DNA from: JAVBMB01 sp031552995
GTDB lineage: Bacteria; Bacillota; Clostridia; Oscillospirales; Butyricicoccaceae
Direction: 5' to 3'
DNA: 64,000 nt
Assembly (NCBI GenBank): GCA_031552995.1
Contig: JAVBMB010000048.1
Location: 1-64,000 of the forward strand
Position numbers and translations under genes: made by a program. Of the stretch, positions 52,666 through 61,502 are shown piece by piece. How positions within the stretch are numbered: the first letter of the stretch is position 1; every line of letters starts with the position of its first letter. Below the pieces are notes generated by a model. That model was not told where the DNA came from. It saw nothing but the letters and a program-made list of their open reading frames with translations, and searched no databases.

Positions 52666-53436
52666 TCAATATATCTCAATCCAGCCCTTGTAAAAATCCG
52701 ACCGGGGTCCCTCGGCAGCCGTGGCGACAAAGCGGGAGACAATAACACCCGTCTTGTACCCCATCGCTTCAAAGCGCTTGCGCGTCTGTTGATAGTTGCT
52801 GTCCTGCCGGTCATCCACCGCTATGCGAAGCGCGCATTCGGCGAACCGCCGGTTCTTTTTGTCGCACACCCACAGCGGCGCGGCATCCTCTTCGGCGGCT
52901 GTGCATATCCAGCCGGATTGCGGTATTGCGCCGCTGCAAAGCTGAACATTGCCAAACTCGTATTCGCCGGAGAAATATTTCTGCCATGTTTTGCTGCTGT
53001 ACAGGTTTGTGTGGGGAATCAGCATGTCGACATCCGGCGTCGACATGCGTACATCATCGCTCTGCATCAGTTCGTTGAACTGGCGTATCAGCTGGCGCGA
53101 GGCGTTGACCTTGCGCAGCGTCGCCTCAAGCCTTTCTATTTCTTTTTGCAACTCGCCGCTCTGTTCGGCATAAAGCAGTTCAAGCTCGTCCAGACCCATA
53201 TGCGGGAACCTGCGCATCTGCTTAATGGATATGCCCAGGTTGCGCAAATCCATCAGGTCGCACATCGTAATCATATCCTGATAGCTGAAATCGCGGTAGC
53301 GGTTCTGCCTGTCTCTGCTGACGGAGAGAAGACCCATGCTCTCCCAGTATCTGAGTGTCGAGGCCGGGACATTAAACGCCTTCGCGACGCGGCTTATCCC
53401 GGCGTGGCTTGTCATATCCCAGCGCGGAATATCCAT
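52666..53436 (-). CDS. MerR family transcriptional regulator
   Basis: 256 residues. N-terminal MerR winged HTH (about 13-80: ISRVAKAFNVPASTLRYWESMGLLSVSRDRQNRYRDFSYQDMITM), a coiled-coil linker (about 85-120), and a C-terminal domain of about 120 residues (GyrI-like by length and pattern) that may bind a small molecule. Divergent from the ABC operon; the 157-bp gap holds a promoter with a MerR-type 19-bp spacer. Confidence 0.88.
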   Translation of the reverse strand: MDIPRWDMTSHAGISRVAKAFNVPASTLRYWESMGLLSVSRDRQNRYRDFSYQDMITMCDLMDLRNLGISIKQMRRFPHMGLDELELLYAEQSGELQKEIERLEATLRKVNASRQLIRQFNELMQSDDVRMSTPDVDMLIPHTNLYSSKTWQKYFSGEYEFGNVQLCSGAIPQSGWICTAAEEDAAPLWVCDKKNRRFAECALRIAVDDRQDSNYQQTRKRFEAMGYKTGVIVSRFVATAAEGPRSDFYKGWIEIY

Positions 53437-53470
53437 TGAAGCGCCTCCTTATGCCGCTAAATGTTAATTA

Positions 53471-53524
53471 CATCACTTACGTGATGAAAAGTATTGACAT
53501 TCAAGTTACTTTAAAGTTTATGAT
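53471..53524 (+). promoter_or_regulatory. MerR-type promoter of ABC/hydantoin-like operon
   Basis: TTGACA (53494-53499), 19-bp spacer, TATGAT (53519-53524). The long spacer holds the palindrome ACTTTAAAGT (53508-53517). MerR proteins activate such stretched promoters by twisting the DNA. A second palindrome, CATCAC-TTAC-GTGATG (53471-53486), lies just upstream of the -35. Confidence 0.82.
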
Positions 53525-53593
53525 AACTATACAGCCACAATTAATATTTTGCAAGAAGAAACGTCATCCAAATCATCTCAAGGAGGTAGAAAA

Positions 53594-55162
53594 ATGAGAA
53601 AAGCGACATGTCTGCTCGTTTCAGTTTTGCTGCTTATTACACTCGTCGCCGGATGCAGCACCGGCGGCACCCAAAAGGAGAACGCCGTCCTTTACCATTC
53701 AATCGCGTCCGAGCCGTTTATAACGCTTGACCCGAGCGCCGAAAACTCCAACGGTATCTACATCCTGCAAAATGTCTACGAGACGTTGACGCGCTACAAT
53801 ACCGAGACAAACGAGATTGAACCGTGTCTCGCCGAGTCGTGGAAAAGCAACGACGACGGAACGGTCTGGGATTTTGTGCTGCGCTCCGGCGTCAAGTTCC
53901 ATGACGGCTCGCAGATGAACGCCGAGGCGGTCAAGAAATCCATCGACCGCACAATGACTATGGGCAAGGGCGCCGCGTATATCTGGGGCGCGGTCGAGTC
54001 GATAGAGGTCGTCGACGAGATGACCGTGCGCTTCATCTGCAAGGACCCAGCGGCTGTGGATTTGATAGCGACGGCTGCCTATGCGGCGTATATCATATCC
54101 CCCGCCGCGTGTGAAAAGGACAGCGATTGGTTCAACGCGGCCGACGGCAATGACGGCGGCAGCGGCCCGTACACTGTCAAAAGCCTCGTTACAGGCGACC
54201 AGGTAGTGCTGGAGGCATTTGACGGCTATTGGAAAGAGTGGAAGAAGGGCTCGTACAAGAACATCCTTCTTAAAAAGAGTGTCGAGTCGAGCGCGCGCCG
54301 CCAGCTGATGGAATCGGGCGAGGCGCAGATTTCGTCCGGCTTCTCGACGACCGACACAACCGCGCTGAAGTCGAGCGATAAGGTAAACATAAGCTATGTG
54401 ACGACATACGACAATATCGTCATATTCCCCAACACCGAAAAAGCCCCGCTGGACAATGCCGATTTCCGCCGCGCGCTGGCGTATGCCTTCCCGTATGAGG
54501 AGGTTGTGACCAACGTGCTGGAAAACCGCGGCGCCCAGTCGCGCGGGCTCGTTCCCCCGGGCCTGTGGGGGCATGACGAAAATGTGCTGCAGTATACTTA
54601 CGACCTTGATAAAGCGCGCGAGTATCTGCAGAAGTCGGGCGTAGACCCGTCGGCGCGCACGCTGGAGTTTGCCATACAGTCGGGCACGACCGAATACCGC
54701 GACCTTGCGCAGCTGTGGCAGGTCAACCTTAAGCAGCTGGGCATAAATATCGACATCCGAGAGCGCAATTGGGATTCGCACTGGGAATACGCCAAGAACC
54801 CCAACCCGGATGAGCGGCAGGATCTGTTCATCATGATATGGTGGCCCGATTACGCCAGCCCGATTTCGTGGTATCAGAGCCTTGTGCACTCGGAGGATGA
54901 AATATTCTTCAATCTGTCGTATATAAAGGACCCCGAGCTTGACGCCAAGATTGACGAGGCGGCGCTTTTGACGGCTACCGACCGCGCCGGTGCGGAAAAG
55001 CTGTATAATGAAGTGCAGGAAAAAGTGGTGGAAGAGGCGTATTTCATACTTCCGTATGACCGCGTCGAGGTTGTGGGCGTAAGCAAGGCGATAAGCGGAT
55101 TCAACCGCTCCCCGGCCTATCCGACCGCCGTACAGTATTTTGAGATAACACAGGCACAATAA
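53594..55162 (+). CDS. Peptide-type ABC transporter substrate-binding lipoprotein
   Basis: SBP_bac_5 family, 522 residues. Signal peptide with lipobox LVAGC (Cys21). Family blocks: LDPSAENSNGIYILQNVYETLTRYN, LAESWKSNDDGTVWDFVLRSGVKFHDGSQMNAEAVKKSI and YWKEWKKGSYKNI. Captures the substrate outside the cell: a peptide, nickel complex, or other small molecule. ATG 53594 after AGGAGG. Confidence 0.92.
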   Translation: MRKATCLLVSVLLLITLVAGCSTGGTQKENAVLYHSIASEPFITLDPSAENSNGIYILQNVYETLTRYNTETNEIEPCLAESWKSNDDGTVWDFVLRSGVKFHDGSQMNAEAVKKSIDRTMTMGKGAAYIWGAVESIEVVDEMTVRFICKDPAAVDLIATAAYAAYIISPAACEKDSDWFNAADGNDGGSGPYTVKSLVTGDQVVLEAFDGYWKEWKKGSYKNILLKKSVESSARRQLMESGEAQISSGFSTTDTTALKSSDKVNISYVTTYDNIVIFPNTEKAPLDNADFRRALAYAFPYEEVVTNVLENRGAQSRGLVPPGLWGHDENVLQYTYDLDKAREYLQKSGVDPSARTLEFAIQSGTTEYRDLAQLWQVNLKQLGINIDIRERNWDSHWEYAKNPNPDERQDLFIMIWWPDYASPISWYQSLVHSEDEIFFNLSYIKDPELDAKIDEAALLTATDRAGAEKLYNEVQEKVVEEAYFILPYDRVEVVGVSKAISGFNRSPAYPTAVQYFEITQAQ

Positions 55163-55178
55163 ACCCTGTGTGGCGCGC

Positions 55179-55210
55179 CGGGCGCAGCAGGTATTAATCT
55201 GCTGCGCCCG
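55179..55210 (+). terminator. Intercistronic hairpin
   Basis: CGGGCGCAGCAG, 8-nt loop, CTGCTGCGCCCG; 12 perfect pairs, no T-run. Such hairpins after binding-protein genes often stabilise the upstream message and lower expression of the permease genes. Confidence 0.7.
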
Positions 55211-55265
55211 TAAAACAAAGAAGGGTTCATTTCCCGTCACCCTAAAGGAGGCGCTGTTCTGACAA

Positions 55266-56276
55266 ATGCTTAAATACATTGTAAAACGCCTGTTCAACGG
55301 CCTGCTTGTACTTATCGGCGTCGTGACGATAACATTCTTTATCGCGCGCGTCATACCGTCCGACCCCGCGGCAAAATGGGTGGGGCCGCGGGCGACTGCC
55401 GAGCAAAAAGCGGCGGCGACCGTTGAGCTTGGGCTTGATAAGCCGCTGTATGTGCAGTATTACAGGTATATCGTAGACCTGCTGCACGGAGACCTCGGCC
55501 GGTCGCTTAACTCTAAGCTTAGCATAACGTCCGAGCTTAAGACATATCTGCCGGCTACATTCGAGCTGGTCATAATCGCGTTTATGTTCGCCGTGGTCGC
55601 AGGTATCCCGCTTGGCATATACTCTGCCAAGCACAACGGCAAGGCGCTGGACCATGTGACGCGCTTTTTTTCAATAGGCGCTGTCTCGCTGCCGGCGTTC
55701 TGGGTGTCACTTCTGCTTCAGCTGCTGTTTTACAAGCAACTCGGCTGGCTGCCGCTGGGCGGGCGCATCAGTGTCGAAGCGTCGATATTCTCGACCATAC
55801 CTAACATCACCGGCCTGCTTCTTGTCGACACGGCCATCACCGGGCAGTGGGCGCTGTTCGGCGACGCGCTGCGGCATATTGTGCTTCCGGCGATAACAAT
55901 ATCGCTGTACCCCATCGGCCTTGTCGCGCGGATGACGCGCTCGGCCCTGCTTGAAATCCTCAACGAGGACTATGTTGTCGCCTCGCGCTCTTACGGCATA
56001 GTCGAGCGCAAGGTACTGTGGAGCTATGCGCTTAAAAACTCGCTTGGCGCCACGGCCACGGTTGTCGCGCTGTCGATGGGTTATACGCTTGTCAACACAT
56101 TCCTCACCGAAACAATCTTCAGCTGGCCGGGCCTTGGAAGCTATGTCGCCAAGTCGGTCGTCACGCTCGACTACCCCGCGATAATCGGCATAGCGCTTAT
56201 CTCGGCAATCTTCTATGTTGTTCTCAATCTGCTTGCGGATATTATCATAGCGATGGATCCGCGCGTGCGGCTTTAG
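55266..56276 (+). CDS. ABC transporter permease (DppB type)
   Basis: 336 residues, six transmembrane segments. N-terminus MLKYIVKRLFNGLLVLIGVVTITFFIARVIPSDPA is typical of DppB/OppB, and the EAA loop is seen as ALLEILNEDYVVASRSYGIVERKVLWSYALKNS. AAAGGAGG upstream. Confidence 0.93.
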   Translation: MLKYIVKRLFNGLLVLIGVVTITFFIARVIPSDPAAKWVGPRATAEQKAAATVELGLDKPLYVQYYRYIVDLLHGDLGRSLNSKLSITSELKTYLPATFELVIIAFMFAVVAGIPLGIYSAKHNGKALDHVTRFFSIGAVSLPAFWVSLLLQLLFYKQLGWLPLGGRISVEASIFSTIPNITGLLLVDTAITGQWALFGDALRHIVLPAITISLYPIGLVARMTRSALLEILNEDYVVASRSYGIVERKVLWSYALKNSLGATATVVALSMGYTLVNTFLTETIFSWPGLGSYVAKSVVTLDYPAIIGIALISAIFYVVLNLLADIIIAMDPRVRL

Positions 56277-56288
56277 GGGGGTGAGAGT

Positions 56289-57179
56289 GTGAATCACAGA
56301 AGATTTACCGATATATTCCGCGCCAGGGCGAAAAACGCCAAGGAGACCGCTTACCTGCTGGGGCGCAACAAGCTGACGGCCGCCGCCGTAATCGTGCTTG
56401 TTCTCATCCTGCTGCTTGCCGTATTAGCGCCGCTGATAATCCCCTATCCCCAGCATATTTCTGACGCGGTCGACATGCAAAGCAAGTTCGCCGCGCCGTC
56501 GGGGCAGCATCTTTTCGGCACAGATGAGATGGGCCGCGACATATTCAGCCGCGTTATATACGGCTCACGCATATCAATCCTTACGGCGATAATCGCAGTC
56601 GTGCTGTCGCTTGTCATCGGTGTGCCGCTCGGGGCAATCGCCGGCACAATCGGCGGGTGGCTGGACGAGGTGATTATGCGCATAACCGACGTGTTCCTCA
56701 GCTTCCCGCCGCTGCTGCTTGCCATCGTGCTTGTCTCGATGCTGGGGCCGAGCCTTAATAACGCGATTATGGCAATCGCGCTGTCGTGGTGGCCGTGGTA
56801 TACCCGCCTTGTGCGCGGCCAGGCCATATCTATCAAGGAGCGCAAGTTTGTGCAGGCCGCCGAGACCATCGGCACCTCGCGCTGGAAAATCATCACGCGG
56901 CACGTCATACCCAACACAATATCCCCCGTTATCGTGCAGGCGTCGATGGATATGGGAGGAGTTATACTGACCGTCGCGTCGCTGTCGTTTTTGGGCCTGG
57001 GCGCCCAGGCGCCTCAGCCGGAATGGGGCCTGATGATAAACGTCAGCAAGAACTATTTCCCCGACATATGGTGGTACAGCCTGTTCCCCGGGCTTGCCAT
57101 ATTTATAACCGTGCTCGCATTCAACCTTCTTGGCGACGGTGTCCGTGAGATACTCGACCCCAAGACGCGCAAGAAATAG
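56289..57179 (+). CDS. ABC transporter permease (DppC type)
   Basis: 296 residues. Cytoplasmic N-terminal lead, then LFGTDEMGRDIFSRVIYGSRISI, the DppC hallmark, and the EAA loop QAAETIGTSRWKIITRHVIPN. GTG start at 56289 after GGGGGGTGA. 12 bp after the DppB-type gene. Confidence 0.93.
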   Translation: MNHRRFTDIFRARAKNAKETAYLLGRNKLTAAAVIVLVLILLLAVLAPLIIPYPQHISDAVDMQSKFAAPSGQHLFGTDEMGRDIFSRVIYGSRISILTAIIAVVLSLVIGVPLGAIAGTIGGWLDEVIMRITDVFLSFPPLLLAIVLVSMLGPSLNNAIMAIALSWWPWYTRLVRGQAISIKERKFVQAAETIGTSRWKIITRHVIPNTISPVIVQASMDMGGVILTVASLSFLGLGAQAPQPEWGLMINVSKNYFPDIWWYSLFPGLAIFITVLAFNLLGDGVREILDPKTRKK

Positions 57180-57190
57180 GGGGTGACGAG

Positions 57191-58990
57191 ATGGCATATT
57201 TTGAAGTTAAAAACCTGATTGTCAACCACAGGACATTCGAAAGCACGAAGCGTGTGCTTGATATCGACAGCATAGAAATCGAAAAAGGAACGACATTCGG
57301 CATAGTCGGCGAGAGCGGCCAGGGAAAAACCGTGCTTGCCCTCAGCGCGCTGAAGCTTTTGCAGTGCCCGCCGGGAGAGATCGCCTCGGGCGAGATCATC
57401 CTGGACGGCGAAAACCTGCTCTCACTGAGCCAAAAGCGGATGCAAAGCGAAATCCGCGGCAAGAAAATAGCCATGATTTTTCAGGACCCGATGAGCTGCC
57501 TCAACCCGGTGTTCACAGTCAAAAAGCAGATGCTCAACGTCATCGGGCAGAACCGCGCTTTAAAAGGCAAGCCCGCGCTGGACTATGCGATAGACGTGCT
57601 GGGGCAGGTGCGGCTGTCCGACCCGCTTGAGACGCTTAACAAATACCCGCATCAGCTGTCCGGCGGGCAGCGGCAGCGTGTTATCATCGCGCTTGCGCTG
57701 TGCTGCGGCGCCGAGTTTTTGATTGCCGACGAGCCGACCCGAAACCTCGACGCGACAATTCAGGCCAGTATACTTAAGCTGCTTAAGGAGATTCAGCGGA
57801 CACACGGCATGACCGTGCTGTTCATTGCCAATAATATGAGCCTTGTCTCGGCATTTTGCGACAGGATAGGCATACTTCACGGCGGCAGGATTATCGAGCA
57901 GGGCGCTGCTGCGGATATTATATCAAACCCGCAAAACGAGTACACAAAGATGCTGATAGAGGCGGCGCGGCTTGACCGCGAAAGCGCAGAGGACGTAAAA
58001 AGCGACGAGGTGCTGCTTAAGGTGAAGAACCTTAAAAAGTACTTCCTTGTCACACGCGGCGTCGGGAGCAAAAAAGAGCAGCTAAAGGCTGTCGACGATG
58101 TCAGCCTCGAGCTGAAAAAGGGCGAGGTGCTCGGCATAGTCGGAGAGTCGGGCTGCGGCAAATCGACGCTTGTCAACACGATACTCAACCTTTTTGAACC
58201 GACCGATGGCGAGGTGTGGTTCGAGGGTCAAAATGTGTTTGCCTCGGGCGCAGGCAAGTCGAATGTATTCAAAAAGAACGTGCAGATAGTGTTTCAGGAC
58301 CCGTTTTGGTCCCTTAACCCGCGCTGGCTCGTGCGGGATATCGTCGCCGAGCCGCTGGACGCGTTCGGCGGATTCAAGGGGCAGAAGCGCCTTGAGCGCG
58401 TTGCCGAGCTGCTTAAGATGGTCGGCCTCTCGCCCGAGGATATGTTCCGCTTCCCGCATGAGTTCTCAGGCGGGCAGCGGCAGCGCATCGCAATAGCGCG
58501 CTCGCTGGCTTTGAACCCAAAGCTCGTCGTGCTGGATGAGCCGACAAGCTCGATAGACGTTTTCTCGCAGGCGCAGATACTCGGCCTTTTGCGTGAGCTT
58601 AAGGACGAGTTTAACCTGACGAACATACTCATCTCGCACGACCTGGGCATCGTCAACCAGATGGCGAACAAAATAGCCGTTATGTATCTTGGCAAAATCG
58701 CCGAGTTCGGCCCGTCCGCCGCGGTGTTTAACAACCCGCTGCACCCATACACAAAGGCGCTGTTCAACTCGATTCCAAAGCTGGGCACAGCCGGGATGGA
58801 CAGCCTCGCGACGCTGGAAGGGACGATACCAAGCCCGATAAATCCGCCTCAGGGCTGCTCGTTCCACACGCGCTGTACCTCGGCCTGCGAAAGATGCGCC
58901 TCATGGACGCCGCACCCGATATACATCGACGACGAGCACTATGTGTGCTGCTTGCTGTACGAGGATAAAGAGGAGGCTGCCGATGATTGA
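57191..58990 (+). CDS. Fused two-domain ABC ATPase (DppD-DppF type)
   Basis: 599 residues with two full nucleotide-binding domains in one chain. Domain 1: Walker A GESGQGKT near 39, LSGGQRQR near 156, Walker B LIADEPTRNLDA. Domain 2: Walker A GESGCGKST near 318, FSGGQRQR, Walker B VVLDEPTSSID. Ends with the oligopeptide-transporter tail HPYTKALFNSIPKLG and Cys-rich CSFHTRCTSACERC. Most importers of this class use two genes; a fused form is less common. Confidence 0.93.
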   Translation: MAYFEVKNLIVNHRTFESTKRVLDIDSIEIEKGTTFGIVGESGQGKTVLALSALKLLQCPPGEIASGEIILDGENLLSLSQKRMQSEIRGKKIAMIFQDPMSCLNPVFTVKKQMLNVIGQNRALKGKPALDYAIDVLGQVRLSDPLETLNKYPHQLSGGQRQRVIIALALCCGAEFLIADEPTRNLDATIQASILKLLKEIQRTHGMTVLFIANNMSLVSAFCDRIGILHGGRIIEQGAAADIISNPQNEYTKMLIEAARLDRESAEDVKSDEVLLKVKNLKKYFLVTRGVGSKKEQLKAVDDVSLELKKGEVLGIVGESGCGKSTLVNTILNLFEPTDGEVWFEGQNVFASGAGKSNVFKKNVQIVFQDPFWSLNPRWLVRDIVAEPLDAFGGFKGQKRLERVAELLKMVGLSPEDMFRFPHEFSGGQRQRIAIARSLALNPKLVVLDEPTSSIDVFSQAQILGLLRELKDEFNLTNILISHDLGIVNQMANKIAVMYLGKIAEFGPSAAVFNNPLHPYTKALFNSIPKLGTAGMDSLATLEGTIPSPINPPQGCSFHTRCTSACERCASWTPHPIYIDDEHYVCCLLYEDKEEAADD

Positions 58991-59645
58991 TAAAAAAACC
59001 GTCGCAATAATCACAATGGGGCAAAGCGGGGAGGCGAGCGACGACATTGTAAGCGCCATGCCTAACGCCGCCGCCGTAAAGTACGGCATACTTGACGGCA
59101 TGACGCTTGAGGATGTGAAGCGCGACATATGGCCGAAGGGCGACGAGACGTTTATCGTCAGCAACCTTGCGGACGGTACAAATGTGAAGATTGCCGAGCG
59201 GTTTGCGATGGATAAAGCCAACGAGCTTATACTGAAAGCCGAAGAGGACGGCGCCTCGGCCGCGCTGATAGTATGCACCGGCAGGTTTGACCCGCCGGAG
59301 ACCGGCATGACGCTTATTGTGCCCGAGCGCATTTTGCTTGCGGTGCTGGGGGCGCTGGGCGTGACGAAGCTTGGTGTTATCGTGCCCGAGCCGGAGCAGA
59401 TAGCGATGACCGAGGAATACTACGCGCGGTACAGCCCTGTTGTGCGCGCCGCGTCACCTTACGGCGGCGACGGGCACATAGCGCAGGCGGCGAGCCTGTT
59501 TGCCGATGAGCCTGTTGACCTTATCCTGTCGGACTGCATGGGCTTTAACGCGCGGCACGGGGCGATTATCGCCAAGTCATCGGGCAAAAGCGTGTTTGTG
59601 CCTCGGGCCGTGCTGCCGGCGCTGATAAACGCGATGATGATTTAG
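58983..59645 (+). CDS. AroM family protein
   Basis: 220 residues. VAIITMGQSGEASDDIV at the start and LIVCTGRF, LGVIVPEPEQ, LILSDCMGFN blocks fit the AroM family, distantly related to Asp/Glu racemase folds. No proven function. Start overlaps the ATPase gene by 8 bp, so translation is coupled. Confidence 0.85.
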   Translation: MIDKKTVAIITMGQSGEASDDIVSAMPNAAAVKYGILDGMTLEDVKRDIWPKGDETFIVSNLADGTNVKIAERFAMDKANELILKAEEDGASAALIVCTGRFDPPETGMTLIVPERILLAVLGALGVTKLGVIVPEPEQIAMTEEYYARYSPVVRAASPYGGDGHIAQAASLFADEPVDLILSDCMGFNARHGAIIAKSSGKSVFVPRAVLPALINAMMI

Positions 59646-59676
59646 CCTGTAATATAATATTTGGGAGGAACTGTAA

Positions 59677-60768
59677 ATGCGTAAGTTAACCCGAGAGGAT
59701 CTGACAAACATCATGTACGGCGCCACAATACTTGGCACCGGCGGCGGAGGAAGCCTGGAGCGCGGCCTTGCCAAGATAGACCACGCTCTGTCGTTGGGTA
59801 AGGAGTTCAACCTTGTCACGTTCGATGAGCTGTCGCCCGACGACCTTATAGGCACGCCGTACTCCTGCGGCGCGATATCCCCGCTGACCGAGGAAGAGCG
59901 CAAAAAATACGAGCGCCTGCCCGATTTTGATATGGAATACCATATAATGTCGATTACTAACGCCGAAAAGTTCTTGGGCAAGCCGCTGAAGGCGGTTGTC
60001 TCGACAGAGCTTGGCGGCGGCAACACCGCCGCGGCATTTTATTCCGGCGCGATGGCCGGCAAGCTGCTGCTTGACGCCGACCCCGCCGGGCGCAGCGTTC
60101 CGGCGCTTCAGCACTCGACATACTATCTCAAAAATGTGCCGATATGCCCGATGTCGCTTGTCAACAAGTTCGGCGAAAGCGCCGTAGTAATGAATGTGTT
60201 CGACGACGAACGCGCCGAGGATTGGGTGCGCGCGCTTGCCGTCGCCAGCCAGAATACGATGGCGGTGTGCGACCACCTGCATCCCGTTTCGATGCTGAAG
60301 GACGCGCTGATCGACCGCGCGATAAGCTATAGTGAGAAGATCGGCAAGGCGTTCCTCGAGAGCAAGGCAGCCGGCGCAAGCTATACCGAGGCGGTCGTCA
60401 AGGCCGGCGGCGGCAAGTTCATCGCCGGCGGAAAGATAATCTCAAACGACTGGTATACCGAGGGCGGCTATACATTCGGCACGATGGAAGTTGAGAGCGG
60501 CAGCGACATATACCGCATCTGGTACCAGAACGAGAATATAATCATGTGGAAGAACGGCGAATACTTCTGCACGGTGCCCGACCTGATATGCATGTTCAAC
60601 GACCGCGAAAAAATGCCGCAGCTCAATCCGTATGCCGAGGTCGGCTGCCCGGTGTCAATCATTGCGCTTCCCGCGCCCGAGATGTGGACGACGCCGCGCG
60701 GGCTTGAGGTGTTCGGGCCGCGCAGCTTCGGCTATGATGTCGAATGGACGCCGTTTTGCGGTAAATAA
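59677..60768 (+). CDS. DUF917 / S-methyl-thiohydantoin desulfurase family protein
   Basis: 363 residues. Begins LTREDLTNIMYGATILGTGGGGSLERGL, the DUF917 glycine-rich start, with VVSTELGGGNTAAAF, QHSTYYLKNVPICPMSL and PGYDVEW-like FGYDVEWTPF at the end. One member desulfurates S-methyl-thiohydantoin; most are untested. GGGAGG upstream; a TATAAT at 59653-59658 could be an internal promoter -10. The neighbouring racemase of the hydantoin type supports a hydantoin-ring substrate. Confidence 0.87.
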   Translation: MRKLTREDLTNIMYGATILGTGGGGSLERGLAKIDHALSLGKEFNLVTFDELSPDDLIGTPYSCGAISPLTEEERKKYERLPDFDMEYHIMSITNAEKFLGKPLKAVVSTELGGGNTAAAFYSGAMAGKLLLDADPAGRSVPALQHSTYYLKNVPICPMSLVNKFGESAVVMNVFDDERAEDWVRALAVASQNTMAVCDHLHPVSMLKDALIDRAISYSEKIGKAFLESKAAGASYTEAVVKAGGGKFIAGGKIISNDWYTEGGYTFGTMEVESGSDIYRIWYQNENIIMWKNGEYFCTVPDLICMFNDREKMPQLNPYAEVGCPVSIIALPAPEMWTTPRGLEVFGPRSFGYDVEWTPFCGK

Positions 60769-60770
60769 TT

Positions 60771-61502
60771 ATGAGGCTCCACATAATTCACGCGGTGCCA
60801 AAAAGCAATGACGGCATTGAAAGGTCGCAGCGGTACATCCGCGCATCGCTTCGCGCCGATACCGAGGCAGTCTTTTCCGCCGTCAAGTCAGGGTTTCCGT
60901 CGGTAGAGAGCGAGCTGCAGGGGATGGTGAACGGCGCGCAGGTTATCAGGCAGGCGCAGTCGGCCGCGGCGGACGGCGCGGACGGCATATTCGTCAACTG
61001 CTTCGACGACCCCGGCGTATATGCCTGCCGCGAGTTTTTGGAGGTTCCGGTCTTCGGCGCCTATCTGCCGGCGATGGTAACCGCGCTGTCGCTGACCGAG
61101 AGGGTCGGCGTGCTGACAACCGACGTCGCCGGGATACTGAGCGAGGAGCGCAAAGCCCGCCTGCTGGGGATAGAGAGCCGCTTGGCGTGCGTCAAGGCGG
61201 TGGATATGGGAGTGCTGTCGTTTGGCAACGACAGCCAGACGCTTCTAGACAGGCTTTTTGACGCCTGCCGGGATATGTACGTAAACCACCGCGTCGGCGC
61301 GGTCACGCTGGGATGCACGGCGATGTTCGGTGTCATTGACGGGCTGCGCGTCAGGCTGCGGAGCGAAAATTGCCCGATAACCGTTATCGAGCCTCTGCAA
61401 AACGGCGTGCGGTACTTGGAGCACATAGTCGCGCAGGGGTACACAACGGCGCTTCGCGTATTGCCCGCGACGCTTGACCTTGGGGCAAACGGCAATGGAT
61501 AG
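60771..61502 (+). CDS. Hydantoin/Asp-Glu racemase family protein
   Basis: 243 residues. The two active-site cysteine motifs are present: NCFDDPGVYACREF near 79-92 and VTLGCTAMFG near 178-187, as in hydantoin racemase. Likely interconverts the stereoisomers of a 5-substituted hydantoin or a related compound. 2 bp after the DUF917 gene; overlaps the next gene by 8 bp. Confidence 0.87.
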   Translation: MRLHIIHAVPKSNDGIERSQRYIRASLRADTEAVFSAVKSGFPSVESELQGMVNGAQVIRQAQSAAADGADGIFVNCFDDPGVYACREFLEVPVFGAYLPAMVTALSLTERVGVLTTDVAGILSEERKARLLGIESRLACVKAVDMGVLSFGNDSQTLLDRLFDACRDMYVNHRVGAVTLGCTAMFGVIDGLRVRLRSENCPITVIEPLQNGVRYLEHIVAQGYTTALRVLPATLDLGANGNG

